This document shows, one piece after another, positions 25,696 to 34,877 of a stretch of DNA of 37,862 nucleotides. A program made the translations under genes and the position numbers. The stretch spans positions 1 to 37,862 of the forward strand of contig JADLAZ010000057.1 of NCBI GenBank assembly GCA_020849725.1. The letters are read 5' to 3'. This stretch comes from Chloroflexota bacterium. Lineage in GTDB: Bacteria > Chloroflexota > Chloroflexia > Thermomicrobiales > JADLAZ01. The notes beneath the pieces are model-generated. The model worked only from the letters and a program-made list of their open reading frames with translations. It did not search any database and was not told the DNA's origin. Position 1 is the stretch's first letter, and every line of letters begins with the position of its first letter.

Positions 25696-27642
25696 TCAGA
25701 AGCGGAAGCCGAGCAGGTTCCAGGCGGCGAGGAACCAGATGAAGGCTACCGACGCCAGGGCAACGACCGTGTAGTGCAGGCGGGCCGGCACCTCCCACAG
25801 GCGCCGCTGCCACGCCAGGCCGGCGCAGACGACGACGCCGGCGGTCAGGACTGCCCCGACCAACGGCAACACCAGCAGCACCCGCAACCGTGTGAGGTCG
25901 CCCATCATCACCGCCGGGTCGGTGAAGACCAGCGCCAGGCCGCCCAGGAAGCCGAGCGCGACGACGGCCAGGCCAACGGCCAGACCGCGAGCGACACGGC
26001 TCAGCCGGCTGGATGGAGCGCCGGTGGGGTGAAACCTGCCGCGCCCCCAACCCACGACGGCGGCCAGGAGTGTGGAGACAAAGGCGACCACGCTGGCGAC
26101 CAGCAGCGCCGCGCTGACGCCCGGCCGCTCCAGCGCGCTCAGTCGCTCGTACGTGTAGACCGGCACACCGCTGAAATGCGCCGACATCACCCGCCCGCCT
26201 GGATCGCGCCGGACCAGCAAGCGGTCCTGACCGCCGACCTCCTCGTAGAAGTCCGGCGCCACCTCCACAAACCGCGCGCTGCCTCCTACTGTGCTCACCT
26301 GGAGGGCGCCATCGCCCAGGTGGGTGACGAGTCGGTTGCCCTGTCCCAGGAGGCGCTGAGCCTTCTCGATCGTCGTATCGGAGCCGCCGAAGGTGTTGCG
26401 TCGGTACTCCCCCACCACCTGATCGGCGCGGCGGGCGGCGTCTGGCGCCAGCGCCGCCGCCGACGTCCCGGCCACGGGGTAGACGTGATTCATGAAGGCG
26501 GCCAGGGTTTCATTGTCGATGGTCAGCGGGCGCGCGGTATCGCCGTTGTAGGCGACGAAGAGGCCGATGCCAGCATCCGGCAGCAGCGCCAGCAGCGAAT
26601 AGTGGAGCGGGGCGGCCGAGCCGAGATGACCGATGACGCGCTGCCCGTTGCGGTCCATCTCCCAGAAGCCGTGGGCCAAACCGTTCAGTCGCGGATCGGG
26701 CCGGAACAGAGTCTGGCGCATCTGGCGGGCCGTGACTGGCTGCAGGATGCGGCTGTCGCCGAAGCTGCCGTCCTGGAGGTGGGCGATCATGAAATGGCCG
26801 ACATCGGTGGCGGTGGCGCGGATAGCGCCGGCCGGGAAGCCCCGGTAAGTCGCTAGCGGCTGCTCGCGGTGACGGCCGTCCGCGAGAACGTAGCCACGGG
26901 CCACGTCGGGGGCCAGCGCGGGCGAGACGGCCTGACGGACCGTCGAGCGCCGCATCTGGAGCGGCGCGAGCAGGTGCTGCTCCACGTACTCCTCGTAGGG
27001 CACACCCGCGACCCGCTCGACGATGTAGCCGGCCAGAGCCGTCCCGTAGTTGGAGTAGCCGGCCTCAACGCCGGGCGGGCGCACGCGCGCCGGCAGGTGG
27101 GCGGGGAGCCACTGGCTGAGGGGCGTGACGGCCGCCGGACCCGACGCGAGCATGCCGATGTCGCGGTTCTCGAAGCCGGCCGTGTGCGTCATCAGATGCT
27201 TCAGGGTGATCGGCGCGGGGTAGGTGTCCGGGATGCGGAAGTCCAGGTAGGCATTGACGTCAGCGTCCAGATCGAGCCGGTCCTGCTCGACCAATTGCAT
27301 GACCGCCGTCCAGGTAAACAGCTTGGTGTTGGAGCCGATATGGAACAGGCTCCGCTCGGCGCTCACCGGCACGCGCCGCTCCACGTCGGCCCAGCCGTAA
27401 CCCTGGGCAAAGGCAATGCCGCCGTCCTGCACGACGACGACGGCCGCGCCGGGGATATTGCGCCGCTCGAGTTGGGCCGGGATCAGGTCGTCGAAGAACC
27501 GGGCCAGCGAGGCGCGGTCGGCAACGCCGGGCAGGCGCGCGGATTGGGCCGCCGCGACGCCGAGAGGTTGGGACCCGGCTGCCAGTAGCAGGCCGGCCAG
27601 CAGCGACAAGGCGAGCCATCGACTCGCGTGAGTGGCAGGCAT
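25696..27642 (-). CDS. Secreted beta-lactamase-fold serine hydrolase with C-terminal membrane helices
   Basis: The ATG at 27642 follows GAGGTGA. The 648-residue protein has a signal peptide ending near AAAQSA (33). The class C beta-lactamase/DD-peptidase domain covers about 45-390. The SxxK motif is GSNTKLF (S104, K107), the YxN motif is GYSNYGT (near 198) and the HxG motif is IGHLGSAAP (near 343). LKHLMTHTAGFE and YGWADVERRVPVS are also typical. A beta region (about 415-500) follows, then three or four membrane helices at 505-645. This layout is common in Chloroflexota and Firmicutes proteins annotated 'serine hydrolase'. It probably acts on peptidoglycan peptides or small esters outside the cell. 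Confidence 0.88.
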   Translation of the reverse strand: MPATHASRWLALSLLAGLLLAAGSQPLGVAAAQSARLPGVADRASLARFFDDLIPAQLERRNIPGAAVVVVQDGGIAFAQGYGWADVERRVPVSAERSLFHIGSNTKLFTWTAVMQLVEQDRLDLDADVNAYLDFRIPDTYPAPITLKHLMTHTAGFENRDIGMLASGPAAVTPLSQWLPAHLPARVRPPGVEAGYSNYGTALAGYIVERVAGVPYEEYVEQHLLAPLQMRRSTVRQAVSPALAPDVARGYVLADGRHREQPLATYRGFPAGAIRATATDVGHFMIAHLQDGSFGDSRILQPVTARQMRQTLFRPDPRLNGLAHGFWEMDRNGQRVIGHLGSAAPLHYSLLALLPDAGIGLFVAYNGDTARPLTIDNETLAAFMNHVYPVAGTSAAALAPDAARRADQVVGEYRRNTFGGSDTTIEKAQRLLGQGNRLVTHLGDGALQVSTVGGSARFVEVAPDFYEEVGGQDRLLVRRDPGGRVMSAHFSGVPVYTYERLSALERPGVSAALLVASVVAFVSTLLAAVVGWGRGRFHPTGAPSSRLSRVARGLAVGLAVVALGFLGGLALVFTDPAVMMGDLTRLRVLLVLPLVGAVLTAGVVVCAGLAWQRRLWEVPARLHYTVVALASVAFIWFLAAWNLLGFRF

Positions 27643-27864
27643 CGCTGATCACCTCGGTTGTGGGGCCGACCGGCCGGGGCAGGCAGCCTGCTCGCCGATC
27701 GGCCACGCCTCTACCGCAAATGTACACCCACAGCCACTGCCGGGCTGGCCGCCGCGCCGGTGCGGGGCACGCCTGCCATGCGGTACTCTTTCCTTCAGCC
27801 GGCGATCACACGCCACCGTCGGCGCTGACGCCTGGCGGCACGAACAGCACGAGGATCCACGACG

Positions 27865-28377
27865 ATGAGACTACGGCGCACGGTTGGGCTGGTCGCGACG
27901 GCGCTCGTCCTGCTGCTGCTGGCCGGCTGCTCGGCGCTGAACCCGGACCCGACCGAGGTGCAGGAAGTGATGGGACGCGTCTCCGGTGTGATGGAGCAGC
28001 AGGCGCGAGCGGTGCAGACGCCCCTGCCGGTCGGCGCGACGCTGCTGACACCGACCGGCGAGCGCCTGACGATCGAGCGCGTTGGCGCTGACCTGGCGGA
28101 GCTGACTGCGCCCGCGGGCCGCCGCCTGGTCGTCCTCGACGTGACGCTGGCCAACCCTGGCGCCGAGGCGCGCCCGTTCGACCCACAGCAGGACTTCTGG
28201 CTGACGGATGTGACCGGCCGGCGCTACCAGCCGGTCGCCGTCGTCGGGCTGCCGGCCGGGGCGCTGGCGCCGGGCGCGCAGGCGCGCGGCCAGGTAGCCT
28301 TCGCCGTCTTCCCTGATGCCACCGACTTACGCTTCGGCTGGCAGGCGCTGCCATCGACCGTGTTCGTCATCCCGTGA
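27865..28377 (+). CDS. DUF4352-type lipoprotein
   Basis: The 170-residue protein starts at 27865, with GAGG about 11 bases upstream. The signal ends in a lipobox, LLLLLAGC, giving the lipidated Cys22. The mature part has a linker (NPDPTEVQEVMGRVSG) and then an immunoglobulin-like beta domain of DUF4352 type: RRLVVLDVTLANPGAEARPF, DFWLTDVTGRRYQP, LAPGAQARGQVAFAVF and LRFGWQALPSTVFVI. Such proteins sit on the outer face of the membrane; their role is unknown. It is divergent from the serine hydrolase and 142 bases upstream of the glycan cluster. Confidence 0.8.
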   Translation: MRLRRTVGLVATALVLLLLAGCSALNPDPTEVQEVMGRVSGVMEQQARAVQTPLPVGATLLTPTGERLTIERVGADLAELTAPAGRRLVVLDVTLANPGAEARPFDPQQDFWLTDVTGRRYQPVAVVGLPAGALAPGAQARGQVAFAVFPDATDLRFGWQALPSTVFVIP

Positions 28378-28519
28378 GCCGGCCCGCGTTTCACTTGACG
28401 GTGGTGGAGCGGCCACCTATACCGAAGCGTCGGCGGCATGGGCCGACCGTTGCAGGGATGGTTCGCAAACCGCCTCTGCTGCCCGGCGCGGCGCGGCGTG
28501 CCCCGGCAGGAGATCATTC

Positions 28520-30670
28520 GTGCTGACTGTCGATTCGCGCTCGCGGGCCGCGGGTGCGTTGCGCACCCGGCTGACGGCCGCGACCGAGCGGCCCGGCTGG
28601 CGCTGGCTGGTCGGCCTGGCCGGGCTGGCACTGGTGCTGGCCGGGCTGGCGCTCGGCCTGGCCTGGTCGTACCGGACCGCGGTCCCATTCGCGCTCGATC
28701 TCGGCAGCCGCGACGCCGATCCGTTCATCAGCGGCTTTCATGCCGCCGAGCGCACGCCGGACGGCGCGCTCACCTTCCGCTGGACGCGCGGCAGCGCCGG
28801 CATCGTCGCGCCCGGATTCGGCCGGCGCGATGCCGTGCTAACGCTGGCCCTGGCCGGTGCGGGCCGGGGCAACGCGCCACTGCCGGCGGTGACGGTGCTG
28901 GCCGGCGGCCAAGAGGTGGCGCAGATCCAGACCACCGCCGCCGTCCAACGGTTCACGGTCCCGATCGCCGCCTCGCTGATGGACGGCGGCGATGTCCGGG
29001 TCGAGCTGCGCACCAGCGAGTTCCAGCCGCCGAACGACGCCCGCCGGCTGGGCGTGCTGGTCGACGCCATTAGCGTGGAGGCCATCGACGGCGTGCCGGC
29101 GCTGCCGCCGTGGCGGCTGGCGCTGCTGGCGACCACGACCGTCGTGGCGGTGGCGCTGGTGGCGGCGCTCGTGCTGGGTCGGCCCGGGATGGCACTGGCG
29201 CTGGCCGGCGTGACGGCGGTGGCGCTGGTCGTCGCCAGCCGCCTCGACCGCTTCACCTGGGCGCTGTGGTTGGCTGACGGCGTGCCGCTGGTGATCGCGT
29301 CGGGGTCGATCGCGGTGGCTGGCGCGATCGTCGGCCGGTGGACTGGTCGGCGCCGGGCGCCGATCGACCCGGTGGACGGGGTGGACGAGACAGCGCAGAT
29401 AGGCAGCCACGGTGGGCTGCCCCTACCCGCCGACAACCACGGGCCTGAGCAGGGCCATGCGCCCATCTCCTCGCCCACCGGTCCACCGGCCGTAGGGGCG
29501 CTTCGCGAAGCGTCCCTACCCATCCATTCCCCTGGCCCTACTACTGCCCCAATTGGCCCACTGGCCCTCATCCTGTGGAGCGTGGCGCTGGCGAACCTGC
29601 TGGGGGTGGCGCATCCCCAGTTCCGCAGCAGCGACCTGACGATGAATGTCCACCGGCTGGAGGAGGTGGCGCGTGGCTCGTGGCTGTTCACGCTGGCGCT
29701 GCCGGGGCCGAGCGCCCTGCCGGCGCCCTACCCACCGGCCTTCTACGCGCTGCTGTTGCCGTTGCTGCCGCTCGTCGATCACGATTTCGGGCTGAAGCAA
29801 GCGCTGGTGACGCACGCCAGCGCGGCGCTGCTGACGGCGCTGGCGGGGATCGCCTACGTCGTCGGGGCGCGCGTCGGCGGGCCGGCGGCCGGGTTGTGGG
29901 CGGCGGCGCTGCAAGGCTTCGCACCGGCCGGCTTCCTGCTCGTGTCGCAGGGCAACTTCGCCAACGTCTTCGGGCAGGCGGCGGCCGGGCTGGTGCTGCT
30001 GCTGCTGGCCGTGCTGCCTGACTGGCGACGGCCGCTGCCGGCGCTGGCAATCGTGGCGGCGCTGCTGGTGGCGCTGCTCGGTCACTTCGGTATCTTCCTG
30101 AGCCTGCTGCTGGCTGTGCCGGTGATGGCCGTCTTCGTCGCCACGCTGCCGCCGCCCGGCCGCCGGCAGGCGCTGACGCTGGCGAGCCTGTTCGCGGTGG
30201 CGCTGCTGCTGGCGGTGGCGCTCTACTACCGGCACTACATCGGGCTGGTGGCCGAGGTGGCGCAGCGCGTGGTAGCGGCGCGGACGGCCGGCGACGCCAC
30301 CGCCGCGCTCGGCTGGAATGCCGGGCTGGGGCTGGAGGGGCGGCGCACGATCGAGGCGCTCGGCTGGCTGGCGCTGCCGCTGGCGGCTGGCGGCCTGGTC
30401 GGGCTGTGGCGCGGCGCGCAGGCGGGCCGGGTGACGCTCGGCTGGCTGACGGCGGGTGCAGTGTTCGCGCTCGTCGGGCTGGTGGTGGGTCTGTCGGTGC
30501 GCTACCAGTTCTTCGCACTGCTGGGGCTGGCCGTCGCCGGCGGCCTGACGCTGGCCTGGCTTGGCCGGCGTGGCTGGGTGGGACGTGGGCTGGCGGTGCT
30601 GCTGGCGGTCGCCTGGGTCGGGGGTGGCCTGCTGTTCTGGTACACTCGTATCCTGACCTACCTCCATTGA
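28520..30670 (+). CDS. Large GT-C-like membrane protein with repeat-derived linker
   Basis: The GTG at 28520 has AGGAGA six or seven bases upstream; 716 residues. TM1 is near 30-50. An outer beta-sandwich (about 58-185) follows, then paired helices (190-275). A cytoplasmic-looking linker at about 276-345 is rich in Gly, Pro and His and differs from the surroundings; its DNA contains two intergenic-type palindromes, read through in frame. From about 348 to 716 the protein has a dozen helices, with HPQFRSSDLTMNVHRLEEVARG as an early loop and APYPPAFYALLLPLLPLVDHDF after it, resembling GT-C glycosyltransferases. It would use a lipid-linked sugar at the outer membrane face. It is the first gene of the glycan cluster. 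Confidence 0.75.
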   Translation: MLTVDSRSRAAGALRTRLTAATERPGWRWLVGLAGLALVLAGLALGLAWSYRTAVPFALDLGSRDADPFISGFHAAERTPDGALTFRWTRGSAGIVAPGFGRRDAVLTLALAGAGRGNAPLPAVTVLAGGQEVAQIQTTAAVQRFTVPIAASLMDGGDVRVELRTSEFQPPNDARRLGVLVDAISVEAIDGVPALPPWRLALLATTTVVAVALVAALVLGRPGMALALAGVTAVALVVASRLDRFTWALWLADGVPLVIASGSIAVAGAIVGRWTGRRRAPIDPVDGVDETAQIGSHGGLPLPADNHGPEQGHAPISSPTGPPAVGALREASLPIHSPGPTTAPIGPLALILWSVALANLLGVAHPQFRSSDLTMNVHRLEEVARGSWLFTLALPGPSALPAPYPPAFYALLLPLLPLVDHDFGLKQALVTHASAALLTALAGIAYVVGARVGGPAAGLWAAALQGFAPAGFLLVSQGNFANVFGQAAAGLVLLLLAVLPDWRRPLPALAIVAALLVALLGHFGIFLSLLLAVPVMAVFVATLPPPGRRQALTLASLFAVALLLAVALYYRHYIGLVAEVAQRVVAARTAGDATAALGWNAGLGLEGRRTIEALGWLALPLAAGGLVGLWRGAQAGRVTLGWLTAGAVFALVGLVVGLSVRYQFFALLGLAVAGGLTLAWLGRRGWVGRGLAVLLAVAWVGGGLLFWYTRILTYLH
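29402..29519. repeat. Two palindromic repeat units inside a coding sequence
   Basis: GGCAGCC (29402-29408) pairs with GGCTGCC (29415-29421), followed by CCTACCC. At 29492-29519 a 28-base palindrome has arms GTAGGGGCGCTTCG and its near-complement, with one mismatch. Both look like intergenic palindromes of this kind of genome, yet the gene frame runs through them and encodes a linker (VGALREASLP from the second). Confidence 0.65.
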
Positions 30671-30834
30671 GCACGGTCAGCCGCAGGGTAGCGCCTGGCC
30701 AGGGGAGGACGGGCGATCGATCGCGTCAATGCCCTGGTTGGTACGACGAGGGCCATGTTTCGGCCACGGCGGCTGGCGTGGCGCCGCCCACCCTCGTTGC
30801 ATCCGGCCAGCCGGTCGGATGTGGGTTGAAGCAC

Positions 30835-32355
30835 ATGGCCCAACGCACAGCGGCCGACGAGCGGCTCCAGACACAGGCGCCGCCGAGGGGAACGGCTGCC
30901 CGGCTGGCAGCACTCGACCGGCTGGTGCTGCCGGTGCTGTGGCTGCTGATGGCCGCCTACGCGGTCGTCTTCACCGCCATGGCGCTGGCGCGGCTGGCGG
31001 TATTCCGGCAGGGCTTCGATCTCGTCTCCTACGTCCAGCCGATCTGGAACACCAGCCAGGGCCGGCCGTTCGAGCAGTCGGTGTACGCTGGGACGACCAC
31101 GATCCTTGGCATCGATCTGTTCCTGATCGAGGGACTGCTGGCGCTGCCGTACGCGCTCGCGCCGAGCTACACCACGCTGTTCTTCATCCTGGCGGCAGCG
31201 ACGGCGCTGGGCGGGCTGGCGGTGTTCCTGATCGCACGCGATGAGCTGGCCAGCGGCGTGGCGGCGCTGCTGGCGGCCGGCCTCTATCTGGCCAGCTACA
31301 CGGTCCAGTCGGTCACGCCCTACGAGTTCCGGCCGCGGCTGATCGCCGCCACGGCGCTGCTGTTCGCCGTCTACTTCCAGCAGCGCGGCCGGACGGTCGC
31401 CTTCTGGCTGGTGACGGCGCTGGCGCTGAGTGTGCGGCTCGACGTGGCGCTGGCGGTAGCGATGCTGGGCGTGGTCGGCGTGCTCACGCGGCGGCGGTGG
31501 TCAGTCAGTCTGGCGCCGCTACTGGTCGGCGCGGGCTATTGGCTGCTGGGGTTGCTGGTGATCGTGCCGGCGCTGCGGCAGGGCGAGCCGTTCCTGTTCC
31601 TGTTCTACTTCGCCTGGCTGGGCGACAATCCGGGCGCGATCCTGACGACACTGCTGACGCGGCCGGGCTATGTACTGGCCGGCGTGCTGACGGCCGAGAA
31701 GCTGCGCTACACGCTGGGGCTGCTGTGGCCGGTCGCCGGGCTGGCGCTGCTGCGGCCGGTGTTCCTGCTGCCGGCGTTGCCGAGCTTCGCGATCAACATG
31801 CTGGCCAGCGACCAGACGTTGCGCCGGCTCGACTACGACTACAGCGTGTTGATCGTGCCCTGGATCATCGTGGCGGCGGTCTACGCCGTGGGCGACCTGG
31901 CGCACGGGCGCGGCTGGCTGGGCCGGTGGCTGGCGCGCTGGCTGGCCGTGCCCGACCGGCGGCCGCTGGTGAGCAGCGGGCTGATCGGGCTGCTGCTGCT
32001 CGCGACACTCAGTCAGCAGATGGCGCTGGGCGCGCCACTGGCAGCCTACCTGCGTGGCTACCGACCCTACGAGCGCGCCGCCGCGATCCGGCAGGTGCTG
32101 GCGGCGCTGCCGGCCGGCGGGCCGGTCGCCGTCACGTCTGAGGTTGCACCGCACGTGCCCCTGCGCCGGCAGCTGCATTCCTTCCCCGGCAACCGCGCCT
32201 ACAGCCCGGCGCTGGTCAACGACGCGCGCTGGGTGATCGGCGACCGCCGGCGCAGCCCGGCCGAGCGCGTGGCGGTCGAACGGCTGCTCGCCAGCGGCGC
32301 CTGGCGGCGCATCCTCGATGTTGATGATTATGTCCTGCTGGAGCGGCTGCGATGA
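30835..32355 (+). CDS. DUF2079 membrane protein
   Basis: The ATG at 30835 gives 506 residues; the frame is open further upstream but there the sequence is polar and without helices. About eleven helices are seen. The DUF2079 pattern appears in RQGFDLVSYVQPIWNTSQGR, LFLIEGLLALPYAL, PYEFRPRLIAATALL, RLDVALAVAMLGV and NMLASDQTLRRLDYDYSVLIVPW. The end is a soluble domain with VAVTSEVAPHVPLRRQLHSFP and DYVLLERLR. DUF2079 proteins are predicted GT-C-like membrane glycosyltransferases in Actinobacteria and Chloroflexota. Its stop overlaps the methyltransferase start (ATGA), so it belongs to the glycan cluster. Confidence 0.85.
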   Translation: MAQRTAADERLQTQAPPRGTAARLAALDRLVLPVLWLLMAAYAVVFTAMALARLAVFRQGFDLVSYVQPIWNTSQGRPFEQSVYAGTTTILGIDLFLIEGLLALPYALAPSYTTLFFILAAATALGGLAVFLIARDELASGVAALLAAGLYLASYTVQSVTPYEFRPRLIAATALLFAVYFQQRGRTVAFWLVTALALSVRLDVALAVAMLGVVGVLTRRRWSVSLAPLLVGAGYWLLGLLVIVPALRQGEPFLFLFYFAWLGDNPGAILTTLLTRPGYVLAGVLTAEKLRYTLGLLWPVAGLALLRPVFLLPALPSFAINMLASDQTLRRLDYDYSVLIVPWIIVAAVYAVGDLAHGRGWLGRWLARWLAVPDRRPLVSSGLIGLLLLATLSQQMALGAPLAAYLRGYRPYERAAAIRQVLAALPAGGPVAVTSEVAPHVPLRRQLHSFPGNRAYSPALVNDARWVIGDRRRSPAERVAVERLLASGAWRRILDVDDYVLLERLR

Positions 32356-33215
32356 CTGCTCCGTCAACCACGCCCCCCGACCTGGAGTCCGAGTTGACGG
32401 CGGCCATCGAGCCATGGCTGGCGCACATGCGCTGGCGGCCGGACTTCGCGGCCTGGCGCGAGCGGCGGCTGTGGCAGGAGCGGTATCAGGCGGAGCGCGT
32501 GGCGCGCGTCCAGGCGATCGCTCCGGCCGGAGGACGCATCCTCGACCTGGGATGCGGCATGGGCGGGCTGAGCGTGGCGCTGGCGCGAGCTGGCTACGCC
32601 GTGCTGCCAACCGACTTCAACGGCGACTACTGTCGCATCACGCGGCTGCGCGGCCGGCGCTACGAGCTGACGCTGCCGGTGGCGCGCGCCGCCGGCGAGG
32701 CGCTGCCCTGTGCCACCGCCAGCGCCGATGCCGTGGTCTGCTGGGATGTGCTGGAGCATGTTCAGTCGCTGCCGGCGGTGCTGGCCGAGATCCGGCGCGT
32801 GCTGCGGCCGACCGGTGCGGCGCTCGTGACGATGACGAACCGCTACGGTTGGCGTGACCAGCACTATCATCTGCCAGGCATCAACTGGCTGCCGCGGCCA
32901 GCGGCGCGAGCGGCGCTGGCGCTGGCCGGCCGCACCAAGCAGGGGGCGGCCTTCGCCGACCGACAGGCGCTGGAGGAGATGAACTACCAGAGCTGGCCGG
33001 AGGTCGTGCGGCTCTGCCGCGCGCTCGGCTTCTCGGTCGAGGACACGCGCGAAACGACGCTGCGCGCCGGCTCGCTGGGCACGCTGACCGGCCAGCGGCG
33101 GCGGCTGGCGGCGCTGGCGCGGCGCGGCGGGCTGGCGCCGTGGCTGTATCCTCTCTACCGATTCGCCGTACTCGGCACCTTCGAGGTCCTGCTGCGGCCT
33201 GAGGCCAGGTCGTGA
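32352..33215 (+). CDS. Class I SAM-dependent methyltransferase
   Basis: The 287-residue protein starts in an ATGA overlap with the DUF2079 gene. The SAM-binding motif I is GGRILDLGCGMGGLSVAL, motif II has VLPTDFNGDY, and VVCWDVLEHVQSLPAVLAEI with RRVLRPTGAALVTMTNRYG gives motifs III-IV, as in Methyltransf_11/25 proteins acting on small molecules or glycans. The C-terminal third (from about 175) is a less conserved cap. No membrane helix except possibly a weak one at the end. The place between membrane glycosyltransferases and a flippase suggests methylation of a sugar or lipid intermediate. Confidence 0.88.
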   Translation: MTAPSTTPPDLESELTAAIEPWLAHMRWRPDFAAWRERRLWQERYQAERVARVQAIAPAGGRILDLGCGMGGLSVALARAGYAVLPTDFNGDYCRITRLRGRRYELTLPVARAAGEALPCATASADAVVCWDVLEHVQSLPAVLAEIRRVLRPTGAALVTMTNRYGWRDQHYHLPGINWLPRPAARAALALAGRTKQGAAFADRQALEEMNYQSWPEVVRLCRALGFSVEDTRETTLRAGSLGTLTGQRRRLAALARRGGLAPWLYPLYRFAVLGTFEVLLRPEARS

Positions 33216-34810
33216 GCGCCGCCACCGAGCGACCGCCGGACGCGCTGCGCCGCCAGGTCGGCAGCGCCATGCGCTGGAACGCGCTGCTGCCGCTGCGGAT
33301 CGTGCTTGGGTCGCTGGCGTCGCTGGTGCTGTTCAACGCCATCTCCAAAGAGGAGTACGGCGTCATCGTGCTAGTGACGTCGCTGGCCGGGCTGCTCGGC
33401 ACCTGGATCGATATGGGCGTCGAGCGCAGCCTGCCGAAGTTCTACCCGGAGGTCGAGCGCGACGCCGGCCGGCCGGGGCTGCTGCGCTTTATGCGCGAGA
33501 TTGCACTCTTCAAGCTGGCGGTGGTGGCACTGCTGGTGGTGGGGATGGTGCTAGCGCGCGACTGGTTCTTCGGCTTCTGGGCCAGCCGGACGAGCGATCA
33601 GGTCGCGCTGGCGCAACTGGAGGAGCATCGCTGGATGCTGTTTGGGGCACTGGTGGCGCTGCTGGTGCTGGGCGCGATCTTCGACGTCTTGATGCAGGTG
33701 CTGGTGGCCTTCTTCCGACAGATGGAGTTCAACCTGATCAACATGGCGGCGTCACTCTTGCAGCCGCTGCTGATCGTCGGCGCGGTCGTGTTGGGGCTGG
33801 GGCTGCCCGGGCTGTTGACGGCGCTGGTGCTGGTGCCGCTGGCAGCGATCGTCATGGCCTGGTCGAGCACGCGCCGGGCGATCGCCAGCGCGACCGGGCC
33901 GGCGACTGGCCGGCTGCGATCGGACTTCACCCACCGGCTGGCGAGCTATTCACTGACGAACTACGGGCAGCAACTGGCAAGCATGGTGCACTCGTTCTCG
34001 TTCGCGGTGCTGTTCGTCGGTGGGCTGGCGGCGGCGGCCGAGTTCAAGTTCGGCTACTATCTGCCCAGCCAGGTGCTGCAGATCTTGTTCGCGCCGTTCA
34101 GCGGCCTGCAAGTCCCGCTGTTCGCCCGGCTGCGCGAGCAGCACGGGCCGGAGCAGACGCAGGCCGTCTACAGCCAGTTGTCGCGGGCGCTGCTGCTGCT
34201 GTTCTGCCCGGCGGCACTGGGGCTGGCAGTGCTGGCGCCGAACCTGACCAACATCCTGGCGCCGCAGTACAGCGCGGCGGCGCCGGTGGCGGCGCTGCTG
34301 GCGCTGTGTCTGTTCGGTGGCTCGCTGCTGGCGGTGGCGCGCAACCTGGTGATGGTCCACGAGCGGTACGGTCCGGTGATCGGCTCGCGGCTGATCGGGC
34401 TGGTGGCGCTGCCGCTCCTCTACGTGCTGCCGCCAGTGTACGGCCCGCTGGGCGCGGCGGTGGCGATCGGCGGGGCGGGGCTGGCGGCCGAGGCCGTCGC
34501 CTGGGTATGGTCGATGCGGCTGCTGCGGCTGCGCTACCCGTGGGGCTTCGCCGGGCAGGTGCTGGTCGGCTGTGCGGCGATGGTCGCGGTCGCCTGGCCG
34601 CTGGCGACGTGGCTGCTGCCGGTGCCGCCGACGCTGACGGTGGCCGAGCGGCTGGGGCCGGCGCTGGTCGGCCAGGTGGCCATCGCCGCGCTGGGGACGA
34701 CGGCCTTCCTGGTCGTCTTCCGCCTGCTGGGCGGCCTCGACCCGGATGATCGGGCGGCGCTGGTGAGTCTGCGGGTGCCGGGGACGCGGTTCGCGCTGCG
34801 CTGGCTGTGA
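33212..34810 (+). CDS. Wzx-like oligosaccharide flippase (MOP superfamily)
   Basis: The GTG at 33212 overlaps the preceding stop; 532 residues with about 14 helices, the normal number for polysaccharide exporters. Family features are VLFNAISKEEYGVIVLVTSLAGLLGTWIDMGVERSLPKF in segments near the N-terminus, VAFFRQMEFNLINM near 170, QLASMVHSFSFAVLF, EFKFGYYLPSQVLQI and VAILAP-like ANL stretches near 350. It would flip lipid-linked oligosaccharide from the inner to the outer face, after which GT-C enzymes in the same cluster act. Downstream spacing to the GT4 gene is 67 bases. Confidence 0.88.
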   Translation: MSAATERPPDALRRQVGSAMRWNALLPLRIVLGSLASLVLFNAISKEEYGVIVLVTSLAGLLGTWIDMGVERSLPKFYPEVERDAGRPGLLRFMREIALFKLAVVALLVVGMVLARDWFFGFWASRTSDQVALAQLEEHRWMLFGALVALLVLGAIFDVLMQVLVAFFRQMEFNLINMAASLLQPLLIVGAVVLGLGLPGLLTALVLVPLAAIVMAWSSTRRAIASATGPATGRLRSDFTHRLASYSLTNYGQQLASMVHSFSFAVLFVGGLAAAAEFKFGYYLPSQVLQILFAPFSGLQVPLFARLREQHGPEQTQAVYSQLSRALLLLFCPAALGLAVLAPNLTNILAPQYSAAAPVAALLALCLFGGSLLAVARNLVMVHERYGPVIGSRLIGLVALPLLYVLPPVYGPLGAAVAIGGAGLAAEAVAWVWSMRLLRLRYPWGFAGQVLVGCAAMVAVAWPLATWLLPVPPTLTVAERLGPALVGQVAIAALGTTAFLVVFRLLGGLDPDDRAALVSLRVPGTRFALRWL

Positions 34811-34877
34811 CTGGTGGGGCTGACGGTGTACGATGACGGTATGTGCCGGCCGATCCGCCATGTGAGGCCAGGACGTC

